A stretch of 64,000 nucleotides of DNA from Pseudarthrobacter defluvii (lineage in GTDB: Bacteria > Actinomycetota > Actinomycetes > Actinomycetales > Micrococcaceae). The position numbers and the translations under genes were made by a program. Of the stretch, positions 37,874 through 45,702 are shown one piece after another. Each line of letters opens with the position of its first letter. Position 1 is the stretch's first letter. The notes below the pieces were generated by a model, which did no database searches, was not told the DNA's origin, and saw only the letters and a list, made by a program, of their open reading frames with translations. Where the stretch lies: positions 372,001-436,000 of the forward strand of contig NZ_CP066362.1 of the NCBI RefSeq assembly GCF_030323865.1, given 5' to 3'.

Positions 37874-38533
37874 ATGGATACAGCTCCATGGGTATGGGTG
37901 GTAGTTGCCGTAGTTGTGGTGGTTTTGATCGTGCTGCTGCTTCTGGCCGGAGGAAGGCGCCGGAAAGCCATGCAGCAGAAGCGGGACCAGGAGCACCGGG
38001 AAAAGGCTGCCGAGATCAGGCGTGAAGCCGAGAACATGGAAATCGACGCCCGCGAACGGGAGGCCAAGGCCATCCGGGCGCGTGCCGACGCCGAACAGGC
38101 CAAGGTTGACGCGGCGCGGCTGCAAAAAGAAGCTGAACAGCGCAGCCACGAAGCCCAGTCCCTGCGTGGTGACGTTGCCAGCCATACCCGCAAGGCGGAC
38201 GAGATCGACCCCGATGCCGGGGCGGACCGCAGCCCGCGCCATGACACTCCTGCCGGCCGCGACGCGGGGTACGTGGACGGTGGGCATGGGGACGCCGGAT
38301 ATCAGGATGCCGGCCACGTGAATGCCGACGAAAGGAACGCGGACCAAACGCACGCCGGGTATTCGAACATCGGACATTCCGACGAACATGGCCACGGCGC
38401 GCACCAGGAAGCCGCGGCTCCGGGTGCCAATGCGGAATTTCCTGAGGATGGATCCGGGCGCAGGCGCCACCCCGGACCCGGGGACACCTCCATGGGGCGG
38501 GATGCGCGGGGCGACGGAAATCCGCGCATCTAG
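37874..38533 (+). CDS. Membrane-anchored coiled-coil protein, unknown function
   Basis: A 219-residue protein. One N-terminal membrane helix (VWVVVAVVVVVLIVLLLLAG, residues 6-25) leads into a basic stretch and a long charged coiled coil (about 35-105, QKRDQEHREKAAEIRREAEN type). The C-terminal half is rich in His, Asp, Gly and Ala, with loose repeats such as DAGYxDAGH and NADxxHAGY. The ATG at 37874 is preceded by a purine-rich GGTGGGAAAA. It is divergent from the stress-type operon and shares its promoter region. Confidence 0.72.
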   Translation: MDTAPWVWVVVAVVVVVLIVLLLLAGGRRRKAMQQKRDQEHREKAAEIRREAENMEIDAREREAKAIRARADAEQAKVDAARLQKEAEQRSHEAQSLRGDVASHTRKADEIDPDAGADRSPRHDTPAGRDAGYVDGGHGDAGYQDAGHVNADERNADQTHAGYSNIGHSDEHGHGAHQEAAAPGANAEFPEDGSGRRRHPGPGDTSMGRDARGDGNPRI

Positions 38534-38587
38534 GATCCCCGCTGTCCCGGCGGCGGGAATCAACCGCGGGATAGCTGCCGCAGAAGG

Positions 38588-39628
38588 TTAGGGTTTGCGC
38601 GGCTTGAGGGCGGGGGAAGGGGCTGCCCCTTCCCCCGTCCCCATGCCCTGGAGGAGTTCCTTGACGGCGTCAATGGAGGATACCTTTGGTTCCCACCCAA
38701 GGATCCGCCGGGCCCGGCTGGTGTCCATGATGGGCGCACCGGCGGCCATCTCCACCCAGCCGGAATCGGTGGGCTGGATCCTTGCCCGCCACGTCAGGTC
38801 GACTACGGCGTGGAGCAGCCGCATGGGGACGGGCAGTATTCTCTTGGCGCCGAGGATGCGGGCCAGTTCCCGGGGGTTCAGGACGGGCTCTGCGGCAATG
38901 TTGAAGGCGCCGCTGGCCCGCTGGTCCACCGCGCGCCAGTAGGCCTCCGCGACGTCGTCCGCATGGACTGCCTGGAAAACCAGGTTGTCCGGAGCCGGCA
39001 GCAGTGGAAGCCATGGTTTCCGCGGGACGAGCCGCGGAAAGACGTGTCCCAGGAAGTACCTGCCGATCTCACTTCCCGCCCGGCCCTGGAAGATGAGCCC
39101 CGGCCGGAGCCTGGCCACCGAAATGTCCGGGTGGGCGGCAGCGAACTCATCCAGCAGTCTTTCCTGCTCGGCTTTGTGCCGGCTGTAATGGGACCCGGCC
39201 ATTCCGGTTGCCGGCCAGGTCTCGTCCCTGCGCGGATCCTTGCCGGCCTTGCTGTAGGCGCCCACGGAGGACGCGCAGACAACCTGTTTCACGCCCGCCC
39301 TGGCAGCAGCTTCCAGCAGGTTCTTCGTGCCGGTGACATTGGTCCTGTGCAGGAGGTCCAAATTGTGGTTTGGCTGAATTTGCCACGCCAGATGGACCAC
39401 CGCATCGACGCCCAGGAGGGCATTCTCCAACTTCGGCCTGTCCTGCTCCAGGCCCACGTCCAGCGTGTGCCACTGCACGCCCACGTAGGGCTCTTGGGAA
39501 GTGTCGGGCAGCCTGCGGCTGATGCCCACAAGCTGCAGGCTGCCGGGCTTCCGGGCAAGCTGGCCCTGCAGGTTGCGCAGCAGGGCTGTTCCGGCATTTC
39601 CGCTGGCTCCGGTGATGGCGATGCGCAT
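38588..39628 (-). CDS. NAD-dependent epimerase/dehydratase (extended SDR)
   Basis: A 346-residue extended SDR protein. The Rossmann motif is TGASGNAG (residues 6-13). The catalytic tyrosine and lysine are in HYSRHKAE (about 147-154), preceded by ASSVGAYS. It resembles the sugar nucleotide epimerase and hydroxysteroid dehydrogenase groups. The substrate cannot be read from the sequence. It is divergent from the sigma factor gene, with 148 bases between. Confidence 0.83.
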   Translation of the reverse strand: MRIAITGASGNAGTALLRNLQGQLARKPGSLQLVGISRRLPDTSQEPYVGVQWHTLDVGLEQDRPKLENALLGVDAVVHLAWQIQPNHNLDLLHRTNVTGTKNLLEAAARAGVKQVVCASSVGAYSKAGKDPRRDETWPATGMAGSHYSRHKAEQERLLDEFAAAHPDISVARLRPGLIFQGRAGSEIGRYFLGHVFPRLVPRKPWLPLLPAPDNLVFQAVHADDVAEAYWRAVDQRASGAFNIAAEPVLNPRELARILGAKRILPVPMRLLHAVVDLTWRARIQPTDSGWVEMAAGAPIMDTSRARRILGWEPKVSSIDAVKELLQGMGTGEGAAPSPALKPRKP

Positions 39629-39701
39629 GGCAAAAACTCCTTGGCGGGTTGGTCCGGTCGCCGCTTACATCCCGAGCCTACAGCGGAGAAGGATTGTTTT
39701 A

Positions 39702-39713
39702 TAAGCAACCTTA
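39702..39713. promoter_or_regulatory. TAAG-N4-CTTA palindrome upstream of the sigma factor gene
   Basis: TAAGCAACCTTA, extended to ATAAG-N4-CTTAT, is a perfect dyad 64 bases before the sigma factor start, in an AT-rich patch. TATGAT at 39712-39717 could be a -10, which the palindrome would overlap. Same motif as at 19765 and 37753. Confidence 0.45.
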
Positions 39714-39776
39714 TGATTTGCTGCTTCTAAGTCTTGCCGCAGGCTTTCGGAACCAGACCGAGGGAAACCAACACTC

Positions 39777-40736
39777 ATGCCCGAATCCTTTGCCGCATTT
39801 GCCGTGGACGCTGCGCCTGTCCACCATCAACAGCCGGAACCGGCTCCACAACAAAGTCCCCCCGCCACCTCAGGACGGCTGCGGGAGACGTTCGAAAACG
39901 ACCTGGTCCTGCGCTACCTGGACCTCGCCGAAGCCCTTGCCGCGAGGTTTGAGGCCCGAGGGAGGGAACGCGCTGACCTGAACCAAGTGGCCTACCTGGG
40001 CCTGGTGAAAGCGGCACGCGGATTCGACCAGGCGAAGGGTGAAAGCTTTCCCGCCTATGCCGCCCCCACCATCACCGGGGAACTCAAGAGGTACCTCCGC
40101 GACCGCACGTGGGTTGTCCGCCCTCCGCGTCACATCCAGGACCTGAGGACCCGGCTGTTCCGGGCAGAGCCTGAGCTGACCCAGTCATTGGGCCGGAGCC
40201 CAAGCGTTGCTGAGCTGGCCGGTGAACTGGGAGCTGACCCGGCTGATGTGCAGGAGGCCATTTCGGCATCGAGCAGCATGCACCCGGATTCCCTCGACGC
40301 AGTAAACCCCAACTCGGACGCACCCTCCATCGGCGAAGTGCTGGCATGCCCGGAAACCCCGCTCGAGCGGCTTGAGGAACTCGCCTGCCTCCGGGACGCC
40401 ATGCAGGACCTGGACGACTCGGACCGCGAGCTTTTGTACCGCCGCTACTTCTGCGAGGAAACACAGGTGCAGCTGGGAAAGCGGTTGGGCATGTCCCAAA
40501 TGCAGGTGTCGCGCCGCCTGGCCAAGGTGCTGGTGGAACTGCAGCGGCGCCTGGAGGCAAGCGCCCAGTTCTCCCGGCCTGAGGATGCGGTTGGCACCGG
40601 AACCTCAACGCACGCCGGGCACGCTGACCGTATGGGCAGCCCGGTTGCGCAGTTCCGCCAGACCAGGAGCGCCGGGCACCAGGGCATGGCCCGCACCGGA
40701 GCCGGCCGCCGAATTGGCGGCACCCGGACCAGGTAG
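39777..40736 (+). CDS. RNA polymerase sigma factor, SigB/SigF family
   Basis: A 319-residue alternative sigma factor. Region 2 covers about 35-110 (LNQVAYLGLVKAARGFDQAKGESFPAYA is its core at about 67-95). Region 3 has TWVVRPPRHIQDLRTRL. Region 4 near 235-270 has the helix-turn-helix TQVQLGKRLGMSQMQVSRRLAKVL. This pattern fits the stress/sporulation group (SigB, SigF). After about 275 there is a disordered Arg/Gly/Ser tail not usual in the family. No anti-sigma factor gene is adjacent. The RBS GAGGGAAA precedes the ATG. Confidence 0.9.
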   Translation: MPESFAAFAVDAAPVHHQQPEPAPQQSPPATSGRLRETFENDLVLRYLDLAEALAARFEARGRERADLNQVAYLGLVKAARGFDQAKGESFPAYAAPTITGELKRYLRDRTWVVRPPRHIQDLRTRLFRAEPELTQSLGRSPSVAELAGELGADPADVQEAISASSSMHPDSLDAVNPNSDAPSIGEVLACPETPLERLEELACLRDAMQDLDDSDRELLYRRYFCEETQVQLGKRLGMSQMQVSRRLAKVLVELQRRLEASAQFSRPEDAVGTGTSTHAGHADRMGSPVAQFRQTRSAGHQGMARTGAGRRIGGTRTR

Positions 40737-41044
40737 CAGCAGTCCAGGTAGCAGTAGTCCCTTCAGGACGCCCCCGGCAGTTTCCGCGACGGCGCAGCCG
40801 CTGATGACGGCGCAGTCCCTGACCACGCTGCCATCTCTTGCCACGGTGCAGCTAATTTCCGACGGCGGCACACGGCTTCAAAGGCGCCGGCACGGGCGTG
40901 CGTGGAGAGGCTGGAAAGAGCCCTGGAAGGAGCAGCCGCGGCAACCCGCTCCCTATCTTGCCTGTTCAAACCGATGTCAGAACCAGCTTCCACAGCCGAA
41001 AAAGCCTAGGGCGCTGTTTAGGAGCAGCAGCAGGAGGGAACAGG
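40737..41044. other. 308-base intergenic stretch with short tandem repeats
   Basis: No convincing gene. It begins with a 15-base tandem duplication, AGGTAGCAGCAGTCC then AGGTAGCAGTAGTCC (40731-40760), the first copy covering the sigma factor's stop codon. GACGGCGCAGYC repeats follow. It ends with GGAGGG (41033-41038), the RBS of the heptose operon. No clear promoter could be assigned. Confidence 0.4.
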
Positions 41045-41587
41045 TTGGTTATGGGAAGCTCTGAAACCTCCAAGCTCCGGGCTGTCCTGTTCGACCGGGA
41101 CGGGACCCTGGTGGTCGATGTGCCTTACAACGGGGACCCCGGCAAAGTACGGCCCGTGGCCGGCGCCAAAGCCGTGCTGGACAGCCTGCGGGCAGACGGC
41201 ATCGCCACCGGCGTGATCAGCAACCAGTCGGGCATTGCCCGCGGACTGATCACGGCCGAAGACGTGGCAAAAGTCAATGCCCGCGTGGAAGAACTGCTGG
41301 GACCGTTCGACGTGTGGGAAGTTTGCCCCCATGCCGAGCAGGATGGCTGCGACTGCCGCAAACCTGCTCCCGGGATGGTGCACAGCGCCTGCCGCAAACT
41401 CGGGATCCTGGAATCCGAAGCCGCCCTGATCGGGGACATCGGTGCCGACGTGGGCGCTGCCGAAGCGGCCGGAGCCACCGGAGTCCTGGTTCCCACCCCC
41501 GTGACGCGCGCCGAAGAGGTAGTCGCTGCGCGGCTTGTAGCCCCGGATCTTGCGTCCGCCGTCGGACTGCTGCAGGGGACCGCCTGA
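41045..41587 (+). CDS. gmhB: D-glycero-D-manno-heptose 1,7-bisphosphate 7-phosphatase (GmhB-like)
   Basis: Removes the 7-phosphate of heptose 1,7-bisphosphate in the ADP-heptose pathway. The 180-residue HAD-IIIA enzyme has nucleophile Asp17 and acid Asp19 in FDRDGT, ISNQSGIARG as motif II, and the family's zinc loop Cys94-x-His96 with Cys102-x-Cys104, followed by RKP. Histidinol phosphatases share this fold, but gmhA and two hldE genes in the operon decide the call. I chose the TTG at 41045 because GGAGGG lies six bases upstream; the ATG at 41051 is the alternative. Confidence 0.88.
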   Translation: MVMGSSETSKLRAVLFDRDGTLVVDVPYNGDPGKVRPVAGAKAVLDSLRADGIATGVISNQSGIARGLITAEDVAKVNARVEELLGPFDVWEVCPHAEQDGCDCRKPAPGMVHSACRKLGILESEAALIGDIGADVGAAEAAGATGVLVPTPVTRAEEVVAARLVAPDLASAVGLLQGTA

Positions 41588-42675
41588 TGGGGCGCGTCCT
41601 GGTGGCCCGGCTGGACAGCATGGGCGATGTCTTGCTGGCCGGCCCCGCCGTCCGGGCAGTGGCCAACGGGCGGGCACAGTACGGCGGCAGCACCAACCAC
41701 GTGGTGATGCTGTGCGGCCGGCAGGGTGAAGCTGCTGCCGCGATGCTGCCGGGGGTGGCAGAGGTTTACAGCTGGGACAGCCCCTGGATCATGAACCCGG
41801 CGCCCAGGATGACAGGCCCGCATGCCGACCGGCTGATCGAATTCGTCCGCAATTCCCGGATCACCGAAGCCGTCATCCTTACCTCCTTCCACCAGTCACC
41901 GCTGCCGCTGGCGCTGCTGCTGCGGCTGGCCGGCGTGGAGCGCATCACGGGGGCCTCAACCGACTACGCAGGCTCACTCCTGGACATTCGCCTCAAGCCC
42001 GGCGAGGACTTCCCCGAAGACCAGCCGGAGGCGGAACGCGCGCTGGGCATTGCCGAGGCCGCAGGTTTCCGGCTTCCGGCCGGCGACGACGGGAAACTCC
42101 ATGTCGGCTCCATCCCCGACGTAACCGGCCTGGTAGGCGACGAACCCTATGTCGTGGTCCACCCCGGAGCGGCCGTCCCCGCAAGGGCCTGGCCCCCGCT
42201 GCACCATGCCGCCGCCGTCGAACTCCTCCAGGGCGCCGGGTACCGCGTGGTGGTAACCGGCGGTCCGGCGGAAAAGTCGCTGACCGCCACGGTGGCTGGC
42301 CCTTCTGCCCTGGACCTGGGCGGACGCACTGATCTTTCCACCATGGCGGGCGTCATGGCCGGCGCCGATGCCGTGGTCAGCGGCAATACCGGCCCGGCCC
42401 ATTTGGCGGCCGCGGTGGGTACACCCGTCGCGTGCCTGTTTTCCCCCGTGGTCCCGGCCATCCGCTGGGCGCCGTATGGCGTGCCCTTGGAACTCCTCGG
42501 GGACCAGAATGCCCCCTGCCGCATGTCCCGCGCCCGGGTTTGCCCGGTCCCCGGCCACCCCTGCCTCGACTCGGTTTCGCCCGAAGAAGTGGTGGCGGCG
42601 GTGGAACGCCTGATCAGCGGGGTGAGTTCCTTCAGCACCCACGTGAGTACCCGTAGAAAGGCCCGCAACAGATGA
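41587..42675 (+). CDS. Glycosyltransferase family 9, heptosyltransferase-like
   Basis: Probably transfers heptose from an ADP-heptose donor to a cell-surface acceptor. The 362-residue GT-B protein has the family 9 start (RVLVARLDSMGDVLLAGPAVRA) and the donor-site segment VVSGNTGPAHLAAAVGTPVACLFSP (about 263-287). The acceptor in a Gram-positive cell cannot be LPS core. The ATG overlaps the gmhB stop by one base (TGATG). Confidence 0.87.
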   Translation: MGRVLVARLDSMGDVLLAGPAVRAVANGRAQYGGSTNHVVMLCGRQGEAAAAMLPGVAEVYSWDSPWIMNPAPRMTGPHADRLIEFVRNSRITEAVILTSFHQSPLPLALLLRLAGVERITGASTDYAGSLLDIRLKPGEDFPEDQPEAERALGIAEAAGFRLPAGDDGKLHVGSIPDVTGLVGDEPYVVVHPGAAVPARAWPPLHHAAAVELLQGAGYRVVVTGGPAEKSLTATVAGPSALDLGGRTDLSTMAGVMAGADAVVSGNTGPAHLAAAVGTPVACLFSPVVPAIRWAPYGVPLELLGDQNAPCRMSRARVCPVPGHPCLDSVSPEEVVAAVERLISGVSSFSTHVSTRRKARNR

Positions 42676-43706
42676 GAATCCTGCTCTGGCATGTCCACGG
42701 TTCCTGGACGGACGCGTTTGTCCGCGGCCGTCATGAGTACCTGCTTCCCGTCCTACCCGGAGGTGGGGCCTGGGGACTGGGCCGCGCCGGCAGGGACTGG
42801 CCGGAATTCGTGCGGGAGGTGGACCTGGCGACGCTCGACGCCGACTCCGTGGACGCCGTCGTCCTCCAACGGCCCGAAGAGATCGACGAAGTGGTCCGCG
42901 CTTTGGGACGCATGCCCGGCGTCGACCTTCCGGCGGTATTCGTGGAACACAACACGCCCAAGGGCAACTTCCCGAACATCAGCCACCCGCTCGCTGACCA
43001 AAAGAGCATCCCCCTTGTGCACGTCACCCACTTCAACCGGCTGGCCTGGGACAACGGCTCCGCTCCCACCACCGTGATCGAGCACGGCATCCCCGACCCC
43101 GGGCAGCTCTACACCGGCGAACTGCCCGAACTGGGCGTCGTGATCAACGAGCCCGTCCGCCGCGGCCGCGTCACCGGAACTGACCTGCTGCCGGGCTTCG
43201 CTTCTGTGGCACCGCTGCAGGTGTTCGGCATGAAGACGGACGGCCTCGCGGAAGCCACCGGAATCGAAGCATCACGGCTGACGGCCCGGGGAGACCTGAA
43301 AACCCTTGACCTGCACCGGGAACTGGCCCGCTGCCGGGTCTACGTCCACCCGATGCGCTGGACCTCGCTGGGCCTGTCTCTCCTGGAAGCCATGCATCTG
43401 GGCATGCCGGTGGTGGTGCTCGCAGCCACGGAGGCGCCGCGGGCAGTGCCGCAGGAAGCCGGCATCGTTTCCGCGGACGTCGACGAACTGCTCCGTTGCG
43501 CGGCGCGGCTGGTTGCCAATCCGGATGAGGCCCGACGGCGGGGACTTGCCGCCCGTGAGGCGGCGCTGGAGCGTTACGGCCTGGGCAAGTTCCAGGACCG
43601 CTGGGATGAGCTCCTGGCGGACCTGCGGAGCCGGCCCCGGCACTCCGACAACGAACGTCCGGACGAGCGGATCCTCGTTCCGGCGCGGGAGAGGAAGACC
43701 CCATGA
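42672..43706 (+). CDS. GT-B glycosyltransferase
   Basis: A 344-residue glycosyltransferase with family 1/4-like features. The N-terminus MRILLWHVHGSWTDAFVRG leads a Rossmann-like domain. The C-terminal half has VYVHPMRWTSLGLSLLEAMHLGMPVVV (about 236-262), the conserved nucleotide-sugar site with its glutamate. The donor is unknown; in this operon ADP-heptose is possible. ATGA overlap with the preceding gene. Confidence 0.84.
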   Translation: MRILLWHVHGSWTDAFVRGRHEYLLPVLPGGGAWGLGRAGRDWPEFVREVDLATLDADSVDAVVLQRPEEIDEVVRALGRMPGVDLPAVFVEHNTPKGNFPNISHPLADQKSIPLVHVTHFNRLAWDNGSAPTTVIEHGIPDPGQLYTGELPELGVVINEPVRRGRVTGTDLLPGFASVAPLQVFGMKTDGLAEATGIEASRLTARGDLKTLDLHRELARCRVYVHPMRWTSLGLSLLEAMHLGMPVVVLAATEAPRAVPQEAGIVSADVDELLRCAARLVANPDEARRRGLAAREAALERYGLGKFQDRWDELLADLRSRPRHSDNERPDERILVPARERKTP

Positions 43707-44980
43707 AAATCGCAATGATTTCCGAGCACGCCAGTCCGCTGGCGGCACTGGGCGGGGTGGATGCCGGCGGGCAGAACGTGCACGTTGCCGCGCTGTCAGA
43801 AGCCCTTGCCAACCGGGGCCACCACGTCACCGTCTATACCCGCAGGGATGCAAAGGAGCTCCCCGGGAGGGTACGGGTGGGACGCCGCCTCGAGGTGGTC
43901 CACGTAGACGCCGGGCCTGCCCGGCACGTGCCCAAGGACGAACTGCTGCCCTACATGGGTGAGCTCGCCGACGGCGTGGCCAGCGACTGGGGCCAGCAGC
44001 CGCCGGACGTGGTCCACGGACACTTCTGGATGTCCGGCCTGGCCGCCCTGGACGCAGCCCGGCGGCCGGACACCGGCTACCGGGTGCCGATGCTGCAGAC
44101 GTTCCACGCGCTGGGAACCGTCAAGCGCAGGCACCAGGGTGCGGAGGACACCAGCCCGGAGGCACGCCGCTGGCTGGAACCGGGCGTGGGACGCTCCGCG
44201 GACCGGATCATCGCCACCTGTTCGGACGAGGTCTTCGAGCTCAAGGCCATGGGCATCGCCACCAACAAGATCTCGATCGCACCCTGCGGTGTGGACCTTG
44301 GCTTCTTCTCCCCGGACGGTCCTGCCGCTGCCCGGAAGCGCCGCTACCGGATCCTGTCCGTGGGACGGCTGGTGCCGCGCAAGGGCGTGGACCTGGTGAT
44401 CCGGGCCCTCCCGTACCTCAAGGCCGCGGGGTTCGAAGACGTTGAACTCCTGATTGTGGGCGGCGGCGGGGACTCGAACGTGATGCACGCCGACCCGGAA
44501 ATCCGCCGCCTCCTGGACCTTGCCGCCGAACTCGGCGTGTCCGAACAGGTAACGCTGCAGGGCCAGGTCTCCCGGGCTGAGATGCCCGGCATCTTCCGCA
44601 GCGCCGACGCCGTGGTGTGCGCACCCTGGTACGAGCCCTTCGGCATCGTGCCGCTCGAGGCCATGGCCTGCGGCGTGCCCGTGGTGGCAGCCGCCGTGGG
44701 CGGGCTCCGCGACACGGTGGTGGACCACGCCACCGGCCTGCACGTGCCGCCCAAGGACCCTGAGGCCATCGCGTCGGCCCTGTCGCTGCTGCTGGAAAAC
44801 CCAACCCTCAGGACCAAGCTCGGCCAGGCCGGCGAGCGGCGTGCCCGCACCCGTTACTCGTGGGACCGGGTGGCAGCGGAAACCGAAAAGGCCTACCAGC
44901 TGGCCGTGGCCGGCGTCCAGAAAAGCGCCCAGCCGGGCGCTCCGGCCGGCATCGTACCGATGGAAGGAGCCGCACTGTGA
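43703..44980 (+). CDS. Glycosyltransferase family 4
   Basis: A 425-residue GT4 protein. The start MKIAMISEHASPLAALGGVDAGGQNVHV is the acceptor-side loop found in sucrose-synthase-like and MshA-like GT4 enzymes (here spanning residues 1-28). The donor site is EPFGIVPLEAMACGVPVVA (about 312-330), with the E-x7-E motif. It overlaps neighbours on both sides by 4 bases (ATGA, GTGA), so it belongs to the heptose operon. It might add the first or a later sugar; the acceptor is unknown. Confidence 0.88.
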   Translation: MKIAMISEHASPLAALGGVDAGGQNVHVAALSEALANRGHHVTVYTRRDAKELPGRVRVGRRLEVVHVDAGPARHVPKDELLPYMGELADGVASDWGQQPPDVVHGHFWMSGLAALDAARRPDTGYRVPMLQTFHALGTVKRRHQGAEDTSPEARRWLEPGVGRSADRIIATCSDEVFELKAMGIATNKISIAPCGVDLGFFSPDGPAAARKRRYRILSVGRLVPRKGVDLVIRALPYLKAAGFEDVELLIVGGGGDSNVMHADPEIRRLLDLAAELGVSEQVTLQGQVSRAEMPGIFRSADAVVCAPWYEPFGIVPLEAMACGVPVVAAAVGGLRDTVVDHATGLHVPPKDPEAIASALSLLLENPTLRTKLGQAGERRARTRYSWDRVAAETEKAYQLAVAGVQKSAQPGAPAGIVPMEGAAL

Positions 44981-45702
44981 CTGCCGAATCATCCCTGCGT
45001 GAATCAAGCCTGCGCGAAGCAGACCTCCGCACACTGATGGTGCCGCCGGCGCTGCCTGCGGTGCTCCCGGGAGCCACGTTCGTGGACCCCGCCAGTGCGG
45101 ACGCCGTCCGCACGCACCTGGACAACGTGCTTCCGGCGCTGGACTCGCTGCGCAGCCAGTCCGGCCGGCTTGCAGCCTGGGGTGTGGAGCTGGCCCAGCG
45201 CCTCCTTCGCGGCCAACGGCTCCTGGCGGCCGGAAACGGCGGATCGGCCGCGGAGGCGCAGCACCTGACCGCCGAATTGGTGGGCCGGTTCGACTCCGAG
45301 CGGGTGCCCTTCTCCGCCATCTCCCTGCATGCCGAGTCGTCCGCCGTCACCGCGATCGCCAACGACTACGGGTACGACGACGTCTTTGCCCGGCAGGTGC
45401 GGGCGCACGGCCGCTCGGGCGACGTGCTGATGCTGCTGTCCACCAGCGGCAAGAGTCCCAACCTGCTGCGGGCCGCGGAAGCTGCCTCCCGCCTCAACGT
45501 GACCACCTGGGCACTCACCGGCTCCGGGCCCAATCCCTTGTCGGAAGCCTGCGACGAAGCCGTCATGGTGGACGCCCTGAACGCCAACGCCCAGGAAGGA
45601 CACCTGATCGCCCTGCATGCAGTGTGCCGCGCCTTCGACCTTGAGGTGGCCCGGCACACCCCCTCCCTGGGCACCGCGGCGGCAAACGGAGGCCGGCGAT
45701 GA
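44977..45702 (+). CDS. gmhA: Sedoheptulose 7-phosphate isomerase (GmhA-like)
   Basis: First enzyme of the pathway: turns sedoheptulose 7-phosphate into D-glycero-D-manno-heptose 7-phosphate. The 241-residue SIS-domain protein has the phosphate-binding GNGGSAAEAQH (from residue 86), ELVGRF, STSGKSPNLL and the C-terminal active-site segment EGHLIALHAVCRAF. About 45 N-terminal residues exceed the usual length (roughly 195). GTG start, GTGA overlap with the GT4 gene. Confidence 0.9.
   Translation: MTAESSLRESSLREADLRTLMVPPALPAVLPGATFVDPASADAVRTHLDNVLPALDSLRSQSGRLAAWGVELAQRLLRGQRLLAAGNGGSAAEAQHLTAELVGRFDSERVPFSAISLHAESSAVTAIANDYGYDDVFARQVRAHGRSGDVLMLLSTSGKSPNLLRAAEAASRLNVTTWALTGSGPNPLSEACDEAVMVDALNANAQEGHLIALHAVCRAFDLEVARHTPSLGTAAANGGRR

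Noticed and set aside
40605..40871. 88-codon frame on the minus strand after the sigma factor gene
   Set aside because: Its apparent periodicity comes from short DNA repeats; there is no RBS, and part of it lies under the sigma factor gene.
41045..41587. Histidinol phosphatase (HisB-type) for the HAD-IIIA gene
   Set aside because: Same fold and zinc loop, but there is no histidine gene nearby while gmhA and two hldE genes are in the same operon.
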